Origin: Bos javanicus
Lineage: Eukaryota > Chordata > Mammalia > Artiodactyla > Bovidae
Assembly: GCF_032452875.1 (NCBI RefSeq)
Contig: NC_083884.1
Coordinates: forward strand, 20,105,501-20,169,500
Length of the DNA: 64,000 nucleotides
Direction of reading: 5' to 3'
In this document: positions 1 to 11,075 of the stretch, in pieces
Position numbering within the stretch: the stretch's first letter is position 1
Layout of the letters: every line of letters starts with the position of its first letter
Translations under genes and position numbers: made by a program
Notes under the pieces: model-generated
What the model saw: the letters and a program-made list of their open reading frames with translations, nothing else
What the model was told of the DNA's origin: nothing
Databases searched by the model: none

Positions 1-765
1 AGACAATGATGTTTTTATAGTATTGAAATGGCATATTATAGGAGATAAATGTCAGTGGTGCAATAAGTAAATAAGTGAGATAGATAAGCATTAAAAATGT
101 TGCTTTCCCCAAATGTTCAAAACATGAGAAATGTTCACAGTATTACATTGAGTAAAATCAACATGACTCAAAATCAAATACGTGGGGGAAAAATTGAGTG
201 TATGCAGCTTCCAGAAATTTCCCTTTCACTCTTATATTAAAAAAAAAAAACAAACAAATCTCTTTTGCAGTTCTCACAGCTGTGTTTGCTCTGCTCCTTC
301 TTGTTGGTGTCATCTATTACATCTCATCTTGGAGGTGAAATCTTTGGTACTTGGCATATATCCATCAGAATAGGTTATTATTCATAAAATAACACATAAA
401 TCCTATTAACTTATAACTGTCATGTTTATTTTTCTCATGCTATATCCTGCCTGAGAAATTAGTTATCTGTTCCTTTTATTTCCCTTAGAACTTAAGGTGA
501 TGGAACCATAGCTATCTGGAATGAGTAAAGAGGCATGGCAAACCACTCATAGGCTCTTAAAAGCTCTGCACCTCATTAGCTCACAGCACTTCACACATGT
601 TTGTTTGGCCAGAGGAAGTTCAGGTTCAGCAGAGTGGGGACATAGAAGCATCCCCCCAAGAGGGGCACTAAAGGAAGGGAAGGAATAACATTGGACCTCA
701 CAGCAGGTGACCCTCAGCTCTCATTGCCTCCACTGTCTCACACTAAATAACTTGGCCACTTTGTA
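1..765. other. Unique AT-rich sequence, no gene seen
   Basis: No repeat family or gene recognised. It contains a run of 12 A at about 239-250 followed by a short CAAA tract. Open frames are shorter than about 65 codons and have no recognisable protein features. Confidence 0.6.
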
Positions 766-766
766 G

Positions 767-978
767 TGGTGGTGGTGAAGTCACTGAGGCATGTCCGACA
801 CTTCTGCTATTCCATGGACTGTAGCCTAGCCAGGCTCCTCTGTCCGTGGAATTCTCCAGGTAAGAATACTGGAGTGGGTTGCCTTTCCCTTCTCCAGGGG
901 ATATTCCCAACCCAGGGATCAAACCCGCATTGCCTGCATTGGCGGATGGATTCTTTACCGATGAGCCACATGGGAAGT
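767..978 (-). mobile_element. Bov-tA-type SINE
   Basis: Read on the minus strand, it shows the tRNA-like head (near 978, including a B-box-like GGTTTGATCCC at about 918-928) followed by the body with the characteristic CCAGTATTCTTACC segment and ending near the BovB-like GACATGCCTCAGTGACT stretch. It is nearly full length but diverged. Accidental frames run through it on both strands and should not be read as genes. Confidence 0.9.
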
Positions 979-1740
979 GCACTATTTCACGTTAATTAAT
1001 TGTCGCCACTCCCTGTTAGTTACCCATACTCATGTCATATCTTGTACTATGGTTCTGGACTCTCAAGGAGTTCAAACATTGTTTCCTCTCACAACATTCT
1101 GACTCTTTATTTGAGAAGAGGTAGGAATATTCCACTCAGTGGGCCTTAAGGAGATGAGTTGCTCAAAGTCAGAGACATTATCTTCCAGCTGAAAATGGAT
1201 AGGAGCTTTCTCTGTGCTGAGATGGAGTGCGCTGGTGCTGCCAGTAGCCTGGAGCATCCTCTCTCTCATAGTTGTCAGACCATGCATATTTACTCTCTCT
1301 CCCTTTTGAATTATTTCTGATATAATCAGGTAAGACGAGTGAGTGGAATGGGGATGGAACTAGTTAGCTTTTAGTAAAAAAATGAAGTAACTATTCTCTG
1401 TGAATATCCTAAACATTTTTCTTTCTGCTTCTTTCTGCAATGGTGGCCTTCCATTGAATATTTGAAACATGTGACCACTATTTGGGATTTGGTATAGAAA
1501 CAGACATTTCCAGTTCAACACTTTAGCTCCAGAACTTTTCAACTTAAGCCCAGACTAGTTTCTCACTAAAATGTAGTGATTTTCCTCTGATTTGTGGTAT
1601 TAAATGAGTTTTTATATCTTTAATTTTTTCTTAGTTTTCTATATTTTCCAAACATTTATTTTATAATAAGCACATTATTGCTTTTACATTTAGAAAAAAT
1701 ACAATGAACTTATTTTCCAAAACATTTTAATTAAAGAGTG
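979..1740. other. Unique sequence, no gene seen
   Basis: Between a SINE and the 5' end of a BovB. No repeat or coding signal recognised; the last 150 bases are very AT-rich. Confidence 0.55.
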
Positions 1741-3653
1741 TACAGGAGGCAGGGATCAAGACCATCCCCAAGAAAAAGATGCAAAAAAGCAAAATGGCTG
1801 TCTGAGGAGGCCTTACAAATAGCTGTGAAAAGAAGAGAAGTGAAAAGCAAGGGAGAAAAGGAAAGATATACCTATTTGAATGCATAGTTCCAAAGAATAG
1901 CAAGGAGAGATAAAAAAAAGCCTTCCTTAGTGATCAGTGCAAAGAAATAGAGGAAAACAATAGTGTGGGAAAGACTAGAGATCTCTTCAAGAAAATTAGA
2001 GATACCAAGCGAACATTTCATGCAAAGATGGACTCGATAAAGGACAGAAATGGTATGGACCTAACAGAAGCAGAAGATATTAAGAAGAGGTGGCAAGAAT
2101 ACACAGAACTGTACAAGAAAGATCTTCATGACCCAGATAACCATGATGGTGTGATGACTCACCTAGAGCCAGACATCCTATAGTGCTAAGTCAAGTGGGC
2201 ATAGGAAGCATCACTACGAACAAAGCTAGTGGGAGTGACAGAATTCCAGTTGAGCTATGTCAAATCCTAAAAGATGATGCTGTGAAAGTGCTACAGTCAA
2301 TATGCCAGCAAATTTGGAAGACTCAGCAGTGGCCACAGGAATGGAAAAGGTCAGTTTTCATTCCAATCCCAAAGAGAGGCAATGCCGAAGAAAGTTCAAA
2401 CTACCGCACAATTGCACTCATCTCACATGCTAGTAAAGTAATGCTCAAAATTCTCCAAGCCAAGCTTCAGCAATATGTGAACCATGAAATTCCAGGTGTT
2501 CAAACTGGATTTAGAAAAGGCAGAGGAACAAGAGATCAAATTGTCAACTTCTGCTTGATCATCGAAAAAGCAAGAGAGTTCCAGAAAAACATTTCTGCTT
2601 TATTGACTATGCCAAAGCCTTTGTGTGGATCGCAAGAAACTGTGGAAAATTCTGAAAGACATGGGATACCAGACCATCTGACATCCCTCTTGAGAAATCT
2701 GTATGCAGGTCAGCAAGCAAAAGTTAGAACTGGACATGGAACAACAGAAAGGTTCCAAATAGGAAAAGGAGTACGTCAAGGCTGTATATTGTCACCTTGC
2801 TTATTTAACTAATATGCAGAGTACATCATGAGAAACACTGGGCTGGATGAAGCACAAGCTGGAATCAAGATTGCCGGGAGAAATATCAATAACCTCAGAT
2901 ATGCAGATGATACCACACTATGCCAGAAAGTGAAGAAGAACTAAAGAGCCTCTTAATGAAAGTGAAAGAGGAGAGTGAAAAAGTTGGCTTAAAACTCAAC
3001 ATTCAGAAAACTGAGATCATGGTATCTGGTCCCATTACTTCATTGCAAATAGAAGGAGAAACAGTGGAAATAGTGACAGACTTTATTTTTGTGGGCTCCA
3101 AAATCACTGCAGAAAGTCACTGCAGCCATGAAATTAAAAGACGCTTGCTCCTCGGAAGAAAAGTTATGACCAACCTAGACAGCTTATGAAAGGGCAGAGA
3201 CATTACTTTGCCAGCAAAGGTCCGTCTAGTCAAAGCTATGGATGTGAGAGTTGGATTATAAAGAAAGTTGAGCACTGAAGAATTGATGATTTTGAACTGT
3301 GGTGTTGGAGAAGACTCTTGAGAGTCCTTTGGACTGCAAGGAGATCCAATTAGCCCATCCTAAAGGAAATCAGTCCTGAATATTCTTTGGAAGGCCTGAT
3401 GTTAAAGCTGAAACTCCAATACTTTAGCCACCTGATGCAAAGAACTGACTCATTAAAAAAGACCCTGATGCTTGGAAAGATTGAAGGCAGGAGGAGAAGG
3501 GGACGACAGAGGATGAGATGGTTGGATGGCATCACCGACTCAATGGATATGAATTTGAGTAAGCTCCAGGAGTTGTTGATGGACAGGGAGGCCTGGCATG
3601 GCACAGTCCATGGGGTCACAAAGAGTTGGACATGACTGAGCAACTGAACTGAA
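1741..3653 (+). mobile_element. BovB LINE, 5'-truncated copy
   Basis: RTE-clade LINE copy running from just upstream of the reverse-transcriptase region to the typical 3' end, a repeated CTGAACTGAACT tail at about 3640-3653. The endonuclease region is missing, so it is 5' truncated. The YADD catalytic motif of the reverse transcriptase is readable at 2900-2911. The copy is dead: a TAG stop falls at 2181-2183, a deletion of several bases near 2620 shifts the frame after the DYAKAF motif, a TAA follows the QGCILSPCLFN block at 2810-2812, and about 24 bases are missing near 3239. It faces another BovB (4333-6297) tail to tail. Confidence 0.95.
1965..3635 (+). pseudogene. Broken BovB reverse-transcriptase ORF
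   Basis: The reading frame can be followed in at least four open pieces (about 1965-2183, 2183-2812, 2920-3189 and 3387-3635). Together they carry, in order, the segment before the RT fingers (GKTRDLFKKIRDTKRTFHAK), the RT block with QGCILSPCLF, the palm motif YADD at 2900-2911, the KLNIQKTEI block, and the C-terminal region ending at the element's 3' end. Stops and frameshifts separate them. No function is expected. Confidence 0.9.
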
Positions 3654-3862
3654 CTAGGTGACACAGTAGTAAAAAAAAAATCTGCCTGCCCATACAGGGG
3701 ATGCAGGTTCAATCCCTGGGTCCAGATTATCCCCTGGAATAGGAAATGACAACCCACTCCAGTGTTATTGCCTGGAGAATTCCATGGACAGAGGAGCCTG
3801 ATGGGCATAGTCCAAGGGGTCTCAAAGAGTTGGACAGAACTCAACTATTAAGCACATGTGTG
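3654..3862 (+). mobile_element. Bov-tA-type SINE abutting the BovB 3' end
   Basis: It starts immediately after the BovB tail. The head is diverged, with a run of 10 A (3671-3680) where the region after the A box should be; a B-box-like GGTTCAATCCC is at 3706-3716. The body and the BovB-derived 3' part follow, ending in a CA/TG-rich tail at about 3855-3880. Confidence 0.88.
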
Positions 3863-4182
3863 TATGCATGCACACCCACAGGAGAGACTGACTTCAGGGA
3901 AGTCAGTGGTAATTGCATGTCACTTGATAGTATTTATAATATCTTGTTCTTTTTTATATTAATTATTTTTCCCAATGTTAAAAAGATGTGTGTGACCCTC
4001 CTTATGGCAGTATTACTTTTAGAAACACATATCTAAATCTACATTAGACAAATCAGCATTTATGTCTTTGTGTGTATATGTGTGTGTATGTATGCAGACA
4101 AGATTTTGGGCAATGCTGAACAGAGAAGGCATCCCATGGTGGGGGGAAAAGACACTGCAGAAGTTTCTAGGGCTTTAGACCC
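3863..4182. other. Unique sequence with TG-rich patch
   Basis: No gene or clear repeat. A degenerate TG/TATG microsatellite lies at about 4069-4094. Confidence 0.5.
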
Positions 4183-4325
4183 ATGTGCTAAGTTGCTTCA
4201 GTCATCTCTGACTCTTTATGACCCTATGGATTATAGCCTGCAAGGCTCCTCTGTCCATGGGGATTCTCCAGGCAAGAATACTGGAGTGGGTTCCCATGCC
4301 CTCCTCCAGGGGATATTTCCATATT
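4183..4325 (-). mobile_element. Bov-A SINE fragment
   Basis: Only the body and 3' part of a Bov-tA/Bov-A SINE, minus strand; the tRNA-like head is missing. It lies a few bases from the 3' end of the minus-strand BovB. Confidence 0.85.
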
Positions 4326-5313
4326 CCATATATCAGTTCAGTTGCTCAGTTGTGTCCAACTCTTTGTGACCCCATGGACTGCAGCATGCAATGCTTCCTT
4401 CTCCATCACCAACTCCCAGAGCTTGCTCAAACTCATGTCTATTGGGTTGATGATGCCATCCAACCATCTCATCCTCTGTCTTTCCCTTCTCCTCCTGCCT
4501 TCAATCTTTCCCAGCATCAGGATCTTTTCCAATGCATCAGTTGTTTGCATCAGGTGGCCAAAATACTGGAGCTTCAGCATCAGTTGTTCCAATGAATATT
4601 CAGGACTGATTTCCTTTAGGATCAACTGGTATAATCTCCTTGTTGTCCAAGGGATTCTCAAGAGTCTTCTCCAACACCACAGTTGAAAAGTATCAATTCT
4701 TCCATGCTCAGCTGTATTAATGGTCCACCTCTCACATCCATACAGACTACTGGAAATTCCTAAGCTTTGATTGTAAGGACATTTGTCAGTGCAGTAATGT
4801 CTCTGCTTTTGAATATGCTATCTAGTTTGGTCATAGCTTTTCTTCCAAGGAGCAAGTGTCTTTTAATTACATGGCTGCAGCCACCATCTGCAGTGATTTT
4901 GGAGCCCCCACCAATAAAGTCTGTCACTGTTTCCATTGTTTCCCCATCTATTTGCCATGATGGAACTAGTTGCCATGAGCTTAGTTTTTTTCAATGTTGA
5001 GTTTTAAGTCAGCTTTTTCACTCCCCTCTTTCACTTTCATCAAGAGGTTCTTTAGTTCCTGTTTGTATTCTGCCATAAAGATGCTGTCATCTGTGTATCT
5101 GAGGTTATTGATATTTCTCCCAACAATCTTGATTCCAGCTTGTGCTTCATCCAGTCTGGCATTTCACATGATGTACTCTGCATATAAGTTAAATAAGCAG
5201 GGTGACAGTATTCACCTTAACATCTTCCTTTCTCAATTTGGAACCAGTTAGTTGTTCCATGTCAGATTCTAACTATTGCTTCTTGACTTGCATACAGATT
5301 TCTCAGGAGGCAG

Positions 5314-5579
5314 GTAAGGTGGTATTTTTTTTTTCTTTTTTAAAAATTTATCTATTTTTAGTTAAAAGATCATTGCTTTACAATACCGGTCTGATTTCTG
5401 CCATACATCAACATGAATTAACCACAGGTGTACAAATGTCCCTTCCTTTTGAACCTCTGTCCCACTTCCCAACTTTTCCCACCCCTCTAGGTTGTTACAG
5501 CACCCCAGCTTGAGTTCCCTTGAGTCATACAGCAAATTTCCATTGGCTATCTATTTTACATATGGTAGTGTAAGGTGGT
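5314..5579. repeat. 10-bp target-site duplication of the L1 insertion
   Basis: GTAAGGTGGT occurs at 5314-5323 and 5570-5579 with no mismatch, directly flanking the L1 tail. Confidence 0.9.
5324..5569 (-). mobile_element. Ruminant L1 3' end inserted into BovB
   Basis: The poly(A) tail appears as a T-rich stretch at 5325-5341, followed by the ruminant L1 3' UTR read in reverse (GCCATACATCAACATGAAT at about 5401-5419). The insertion is bounded by a perfect 10-bp direct repeat GTAAGGTGGT at 5314-5323 and 5570-5579, and BovB resumes right after it. This fixes the order: BovB first, L1 later. Confidence 0.92.
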
Positions 5580-6442
5580 CTTATATTCCCCTGTCTTGAA
5601 GAATTTTCCACAATTTGTTGTAATCCACACAGTCAGACTTTAGCATAGTCAATGAAGCAGAAGTAGATGATTTCCTGGAATTCTCTTGATTTTTCTATGA
5701 TCCAAGAGATGTTGGCAATTTGATCTCTTGTTCCTCTGCCTTTTCTAAATCCAGCTTGAACATCTGGGAGTTTTAGTTCATGTACTGTTGAAGCCTGGCT
5801 TGGAGAATTTTGAGCATTGACTTGCTAGCATGTGAGATGAGTGCAATTATGTAGTAGTTTGAACATTCTTTGGCATTGCCTTTCTTTGGGATTGGAGTGA
5901 AAATGGACCTTTTCCAGTCCTGTGGCCACTGCTGAGTTTTCCAAATTTGCTGGCATATTGAGTGCAGCACTTTAACAGCATCATTTTTGGGATTTGAAAT
6001 AGCTCAACTGAAAATTCCATCACCTCCACTAGCTTTATTCGCAGTGATGTTCCCTAAGGCCCACTTGACTTCACACTCTAGGAAGTCTGGCTCTAGGTGC
6101 ATGACCACACCGTCATGATTATCTGAGTCATTAAGATCTTTTTTGTGTATTCTTCTGTGTATTCTTGCCACCTCTTCTCAATATCTTCTGCTTCTGTTAG
6201 GTCCATAGCATTTCTGTCCTTTATTGTGCCCTTCTTTGCATGAAATGTTCCCTTGGGGTCTCTAATTTTCTTAAAGTGATCGCTAGTCTTACCCATATAC
6301 TATATAATTCTTATACGGTAATTCATATAATTCCATATATAGAACTCCATATTTAGACCCATACTCCAATATAAAACTCTTCTGAGTTATCCTGCCCCCA
6401 AAAGATCAAGAATGTTTTGGGTGGATTTTCTCCATCTAAACC

Positions 6443-6613
6443 ATCTATGGACTGTAGCCTGCCAGGGTCCTTTCTCCATGGGATTTCTCAGGCAAGAATA
6501 CTGGAGTGGATTGCCATTCCCTTTTCCAGGGTATCTTCCCAACTCAGAGATCGAACCCAGGGCTCCTGAATTGCAGGCAGATTCTTTACCATCTGAGTCA
6601 CTAGGGAAGCCCT
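6443..6613 (-). mobile_element. Bov-tA-type SINE, lacking its 3' end
   Basis: Minus-strand copy with the tRNA-like head near 6613 (AGGGAAGCCC reversed) and the body; the BovB-like 3' end is missing. Confidence 0.88.
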
Positions 6614-6675
6614 TCTAGGTTTAAGAACATAAAAGCAGAGTACACCATATTACCTATCTTATTATTTACTTGTAT

Positions 6676-6883
6676 TGTGCTTAGTCGCTCAGTTGTTTCT
6701 GACTCTTTGCGACCCAGTGGACTATAACCCGCCAGCTTCCTCTCTCCATGGGTATTCTTCAGGCAAGTATACTAGAGTGGGTTGCCATGCCTTCCTCCAG
6801 CAGATCTTCCCAACCCAGGGATTGAACCCAGGTCTCCCTCATTGCAGATGGATTCTTTACTGTCTGAGCCACCAGGGAAGCCC
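6676..6883 (-). mobile_element. Bov-tA-type SINE
   Basis: Near full-length minus-strand copy. The head is at 6883 and the BovB-derived 3' end, with the TTAGTCGCTCAG segment, at 6681-6692. Diverged from its neighbours by many substitutions, so not recent. Confidence 0.9.
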
Positions 6884-6913
6884 AGTATTTCCTTACTGAA
6901 GCACAAATATGTT

Positions 6914-6976
6914 TCAGTTCAGTTCAGTTGCTCAGTCGTGTCCAACTCTTTGCGACCCCGTGGACTGCAGCATGCC
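6914..6976 (-). mobile_element. Very short BovB 3'-end fragment
   Basis: About 63 bases of the BovB 3' end on the minus strand: the TCAGTTCAGTTCAG tail is followed by the terminal segment up to GCAGCATGCC. This is a severely 5'-truncated insertion. Confidence 0.8.
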
Positions 6977-7382
6977 TTAAATGTTTGCAAATACAGTTAA
7001 GAATTTATAATTCAGAGCACACCCAGCAGTAGGCAGAAGTGAGTGCAAGAACAGGATACAAAGTTTTACATGAATGTTTGAACATTTTCTTAGGTATAGA
7101 GACGTTTTATTCTTTTGGATCTATTTAACTAATATGAGATGGAGGAAGAAACGTTCTGGAAAAGTTACATTCACATGCATTCACTGGCAAAGTGTCCAGT
7201 AAAATCTCCAAGTATCTGAACGTTTCATAGCAGTTCTCTTTGTTTTCGCTGAAGAGCAGCAAAAATTGCTGGGAGCAATCTGAACCAACATTTGACACCA
7301 TTGCAGAGGCCAGTCTCTGCATGTAGACATGAAGAGATGGATTTTAGGATGGATAAATCTTCTGATATTTCAAATGGATTGT
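6977..7382. other. Unique sequence, no gene seen
   Basis: No repeat or coding signal recognised between a BovB scrap and an L1 tail. Confidence 0.5.
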
Positions 7383-7582
7383 TCGATGCACGATACTGGA
7401 TGCTTGGGGCTAGTGCACTGGGACGACCCAGAAGGATGGTATGGGGAGGGAGGTGGGAGGAGGGTTCAGGATGGGGAACACATGTATACCTGTGGTGGAT
7501 TCATTTTGATATATGGCAAAACCAATACAATATTGTAAAGTTAAAAAATAAAATAAAATGAAAAAACAAACAAACAAACAAA
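7383..7582 (+). mobile_element. Ruminant L1 3' UTR fragment
   Basis: About 200 bases of the L1 3' UTR in plus orientation, including the G-rich GGTATGGGGAGGGAGG stretch (about 7438-7453), the GTATACCTGTGG segment and an A-rich tail that passes into (CAAA)n at about 7561-7582. Strongly 5' truncated. It begins at nearly the same point of the element as the copy at 57575-57770. Confidence 0.88.
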
Positions 7583-7590
7583 TAGACTGG

Positions 7591-8837
7591 AGGTAGATTA
7601 GGGTTTTTTAAAGAGATAAAGTCTTTGGCCTTTATTCTTCACTATATTGTCTTTACCGAAACCACCTAGAAGATTGATCATCAAATTTTCATGCATACAT
7701 TTTATGAATAATATTAATAAATTCTAGCATGTAACAGATCTAAGAAACATACCTGATTATCACATTAATAGTCACAAATAGACAAACCTAGCACTTCAAA
7801 TGTACAATCCTCTGTCATACTGACAGCTTTACTAACTATTATTTGCACTGTTTTACAAACAGCTTGTAGGAATGTTATGGTTTACTGGAGCAATACATTT
7901 GTATCATCATGGATTTTCTGGCTGTTACAAAATTCTCCTTTGAGAACACATCAGAAGATATTTCTGAGTTTAAAAATCCAGGTCAAATTATGAAAATTAA
8001 AACAATCCTAAACCTCAAACCTGATCATGTAAAAAGTGAGTAAAGTTCAATGTAAGAGAAAAAGTTAAGACAATCTCCAATAGTTTAAAAGAAAAAAAAA
8101 GATTTTTGAATAAAAAGAGAATTCTTTACCACCTTAATCCATTATTAAAGGTGACCATTCATCCTTAGTAATAAGATCAATTTGTGCTGAAAATTTCGTT
8201 CTATATGTGTGAATTGGAAGTGATCTTATTAGTGTTCTACTACATCAAGTTTGATAAAATCCCCAATCCATTTCAGTTAAGTTTCTATTGATCCACTTAA
8301 GAGATCAATTTGGACTTGTTCGATTCTTTTGTCAAGGGATTGCATCTGGCTTGAGTTTAACTTTATGAAATAAACATGATTTAGAAATGTAAGATGGAAT
8401 AAAAAAGAATTCAGATAAGCATTGACAATTATTTGAACTCAAGTTTTTGCATTTGAGCATTTGATAGGGCATTGCCACTTAGAAATGGACTGGAAAAACA
8501 ACAGGACAAAGAAGACAGAGTGCCTTTTAAAGTAGTGAAGGTCATACTTTCCTTCACTTGGACTAGTGATTATGTTTCTGTGTCATTGAACAACTTGAAA
8601 TCTATTTGTCAATAAAATAGTTTTGCTTTTATTTTTTAGTATGTTTTACATCTGATACTGACTTTCATTAACTAAATACATCCTTCATATCAGGTTTTCA
8701 TTTTCCTATTTTCTGCAGTTCACTCTAATTTTTATTAGACAAAGCATAGATTTTAAAATGTGTAAAGGTCTTGGGGACAGTGACATGAGTTCCACCTGAT
8801 AATTAGTTTCCTGTCTCTTACCTTCAGGAACAGTTTT
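7591..8837. other. Unique AT-rich sequence, no gene seen
   Basis: About 1.2 kb without a recognised repeat or gene. It is AT-rich with scattered A runs (for example 8091-8100). No frame longer than 60 codons was found. Confidence 0.55.
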
Positions 8838-9869
8838 CAGTTCAGTTCAGTCACTCAGTCGTGTCTGACTCTTTGCGACCCCATAAACTGCAGCATGCCA
8901 GGCCTCCCTGTCCATCACCAACTCCCAGAGTTCACTCAGACTCACATCCATCGAGTCAGTGATGCCATCCAGCCATCTCATCCTCTGTGGTCCCCTCTTT
9001 CTGCCCCCAATCCCTCCCAGCATCAGAGTCTTTTCCAACAAGTCAACTCTTCGCATGAGATAGCCAAAGTATTGGAGTTTCAGCTTCAGGGTCAGTCCTT
9101 CCAATGAACACCCAGGACTAGTCTCCTTTAGAATGGACTGGTTGGATCTCCTTGCAGTCCAAGGGACTTTCAAGAGTCTTCTCCAACACCACAGTTCAAA
9201 AGCATCAATTCTTTGGCACTCAGTTTTCTTCACTGTCCAACTCTCACATCCGTACGTGACCACTGGAAAAACCATAGCCTTGACCAGACAGATCTTTGTT
9301 GGCAAAGTAATGTCTCTGCTTTTGAATATGCTATCTAGGTTGGTCATAACTTTCCTTCCAAGGAGTAAGCGTCTTTTAATTTCATGGCTGCAGTCACCAT
9401 CTGCAGTGATTTTGGAGCCCCCCAAAATAAAGTCTGACACTGTTTCCCCATCTATTTCCCATGAAGTGATGGGACCGGATGCCATGATCTTCGTTTTCTG
9501 AATGTTGAGCTTTAAGCCAACTTTTTCACTCTCCACTTTCACTTTCATCAAGAGGCTTTTTAGTTCCTCTTCACTTTCTGCCATAAGGGTGGTGTCATCT
9601 GCATATCTGAGGTTATTGATATTTCTCCCAGCAATCTTGATTCCAGCTTGTGCTTCTTCCAGCCCAGCGTTTCTCATGATGAACTCTGCATAGAAGTTAA
9701 ATAAGCAGGGTGACAATATACAGCCTTGATGTACTCCTTTTCCTATTTGGAACCAGTCTGTTGTTCCATGTTCAGTTCTAACTGTTGATTCCTGACCTGC
9801 ATACAGGTTTCTCAAGAGGCAGATCAGGTGGTCTGGTATTCCCATCTCTTAAAAGAATTTTCCACAGTT
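8838..9869 (-). mobile_element. BovB LINE, 5'-truncated, well preserved
   Basis: Minus-strand copy: the TCAGTTCAGTTCAG tail is at 8838 and the truncation at about 9869. It begins inside the reverse-transcriptase palm and runs to the 3' end. It is better preserved than most copies here, with one frame open for 332 codons. A possible 8-bp direct repeat ACAGTTTT (8830-8837 and 9864-9871) could be its target duplication, but part of it also belongs to the BovB sequence. Confidence 0.95.
8847..9845 (-). pseudogene. BovB reverse-transcriptase C-terminal fragment (332 codons open)
   Basis: What is seen: an open frame starting MGIPDHL, an internal methionine of the BovB protein. QGCILSPCLFN is at residues 40-50, the palm motif YADD at 81-84 (9594-9605), the LKLNIQKTK block at about 111-119, and the C-terminal domain to the natural stop near the element's 3' end. 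What is missing: the endonuclease domain and the first part of the RT domain, including motif A. Family knowledge: BovB needs endonuclease plus complete RT for target-primed reverse transcription. Inference: non-functional 5'-truncated copy whose frame happens to be intact, consistent with relatively recent insertion. No promoter or start context is visible. Confidence 0.88.
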
Positions 9870-10009
9870 TTAGATGATACTAAAAAAGAGAACTGCCCAG
9901 AAAGATTTCTGTTTCATACTAATTGTCTTCTTATACCCACAGAATAGGCAGGGAAGTTCTTTCAGCAAGAAGCAGCCCTTAAGACCTCATGTTCCACGTG
10001 GTGAAAAAA

Positions 10010-10077
10010 AGGTGTATAACACAGGGAGCCCAGCCTGGTGCTCTGTGATGACCTGGAGTGGTGAAATGGTCGGAGAG

Positions 10078-10133
<56 letters not shown>

Positions 10134-10265
10134 TACATACACACACATATATAATATGTATTTTTTATACATATAAATATAATTAGGACTGATTCATATT
10201 GATTTATGGCAGATACCACCACAATATTGTGAACTAGTTATTCTCCAATTAAAAAAATAGATGTA
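10010..10265 (+). mobile_element. L1 3' UTR fragment invaded by a compound microsatellite
   Basis: The left arm (about 10010-10076, containing GGTGCTCTGTGATGACCT) and the right arm (about 10185-10265, GATTCATATTGATTTATGGC and on to ATTCTCCAATTAAAAA) are consecutive parts of a ruminant L1 3' UTR in plus orientation. The G-rich piece normally between them is replaced by (CT)n(TA)n(CA)n. Accidental frames rich in Y, I, H and T on both strands come from the microsatellite. Confidence 0.78.
10078..10160. repeat. Compound microsatellite (CT)n(TA)n(CA)n
   Basis: About 24 bases of CT, then about 20 of TA, then CA interrupted by TA and CATA units up to about 10160. It is likely variable in length between animals because the CT and TA parts are uninterrupted. 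Confidence 0.93.
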
Positions 10266-10939
10266 TAATATGCAGTGATTTTGGATGTATCACATTGTCA
10301 GGGAAGTTCATTGTCCTTTTCCCTTGGGGTATCTTCTTGAGGACAAAGAGATTTGAAGATAGAGACTCAACATGTACAAACAAGTCAGAGACTTGATTGG
10401 TGGTCAGCGTGGTATGTCATGCCATTGTACCCATCAGCTTTCAGTTAGGAGAACAGAGCCAGTCTAAGTTCCATGGGAATAAAAGATTTATTAGACTTTG
10501 TGGAAAAAAAATTAGACTATAGACAAATGTGGGGCCTTGATGAGGAAGTGATGTTCTGGAAGGGTGGGTGATATTGGAGATTAGAGAACAGTTACTAAAA
10601 ATCACAAAAGAGCTGGTGCAGGCAGGCAAATTGAATCTCATGGGAAATCCAAGAAACTAAGCCCTCTAGGTAGTCAAAATGGGATCAGATGTGCACACAC
10701 ATGCTCTCCCGTGATACTAACAGCATAAAAATGAGGAAGAAAAATGATGATGAAAGACAAGGCCCTGGGGAAGAAATCAAATAAGATGCCCCCTTCATCA
10801 CATTTTTTTTTCAATTTTTGTTATTAATTATTAAAATTTAAAGACCTCCATTTTGGTTATCTCACATTTGTTGGTTTTCTAGATGAAAGCCAACAAGCTA
10901 CTTAAAAAGTTTCACCCTGACATACATAGGAAATTTGGG
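10266..10939. other. Unique sequence, no gene seen
   Basis: No gene or young repeat recognised. A T-rich and AT-rich stretch is at about 10801-10850. Confidence 0.5.
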
Positions 10940-11075
10940 AATTCAACTTGTTTCATTTTGTAGATGAGCACACTGAGACCTCAAAAATTAAAGAAATTCA
11001 TTTAAAAGGACACAGTCAGTCAAGATAGAGTTCTGTCAGCCGACTCCTGCCTCAGTGCTCTTTCTGTTTTACATG
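10940..11075 (-). mobile_element. Ancient MIR SINE
   Basis: The reverse-complement MIR core is recognisable from TTTTGTAGATGAGCACACTGAG (about 10957-10978) through GGACACAGTCAG (11008-11020) to the GTGCTCTTTCTG segment (11055-11066). Divergence is high, as expected for an element older than the ruminants. Confidence 0.7.

Larger units (their letters stand above)
4333..6297 (-). mobile_element. BovB LINE, 5'-truncated, split by an L1 tail
   Basis: Minus-strand BovB: the GAACTGAACT-type 3' tail is at about 4335 and the 5' truncation at about 6297, near the GKTSDHFKKIRD-coding segment. It covers nearly the same part of the element as the copy at 1741-3653. An L1 3' end is inserted at 5324-5569. 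The catalytic motif reads YTDD instead of YADD (5086-5097), and stops and frameshifts break the frame throughout. Confidence 0.95.

Noticed and set aside
4218..4686. Plus-strand frames of 114-125 codons
   Set aside because: They are antisense reads of the BovB 3' end.
8847..9845. A functional reverse-transcriptase gene
   Set aside because: It starts at an internal methionine, lacks the endonuclease and the first RT motifs, and has no promoter. It is a 5'-truncated BovB.
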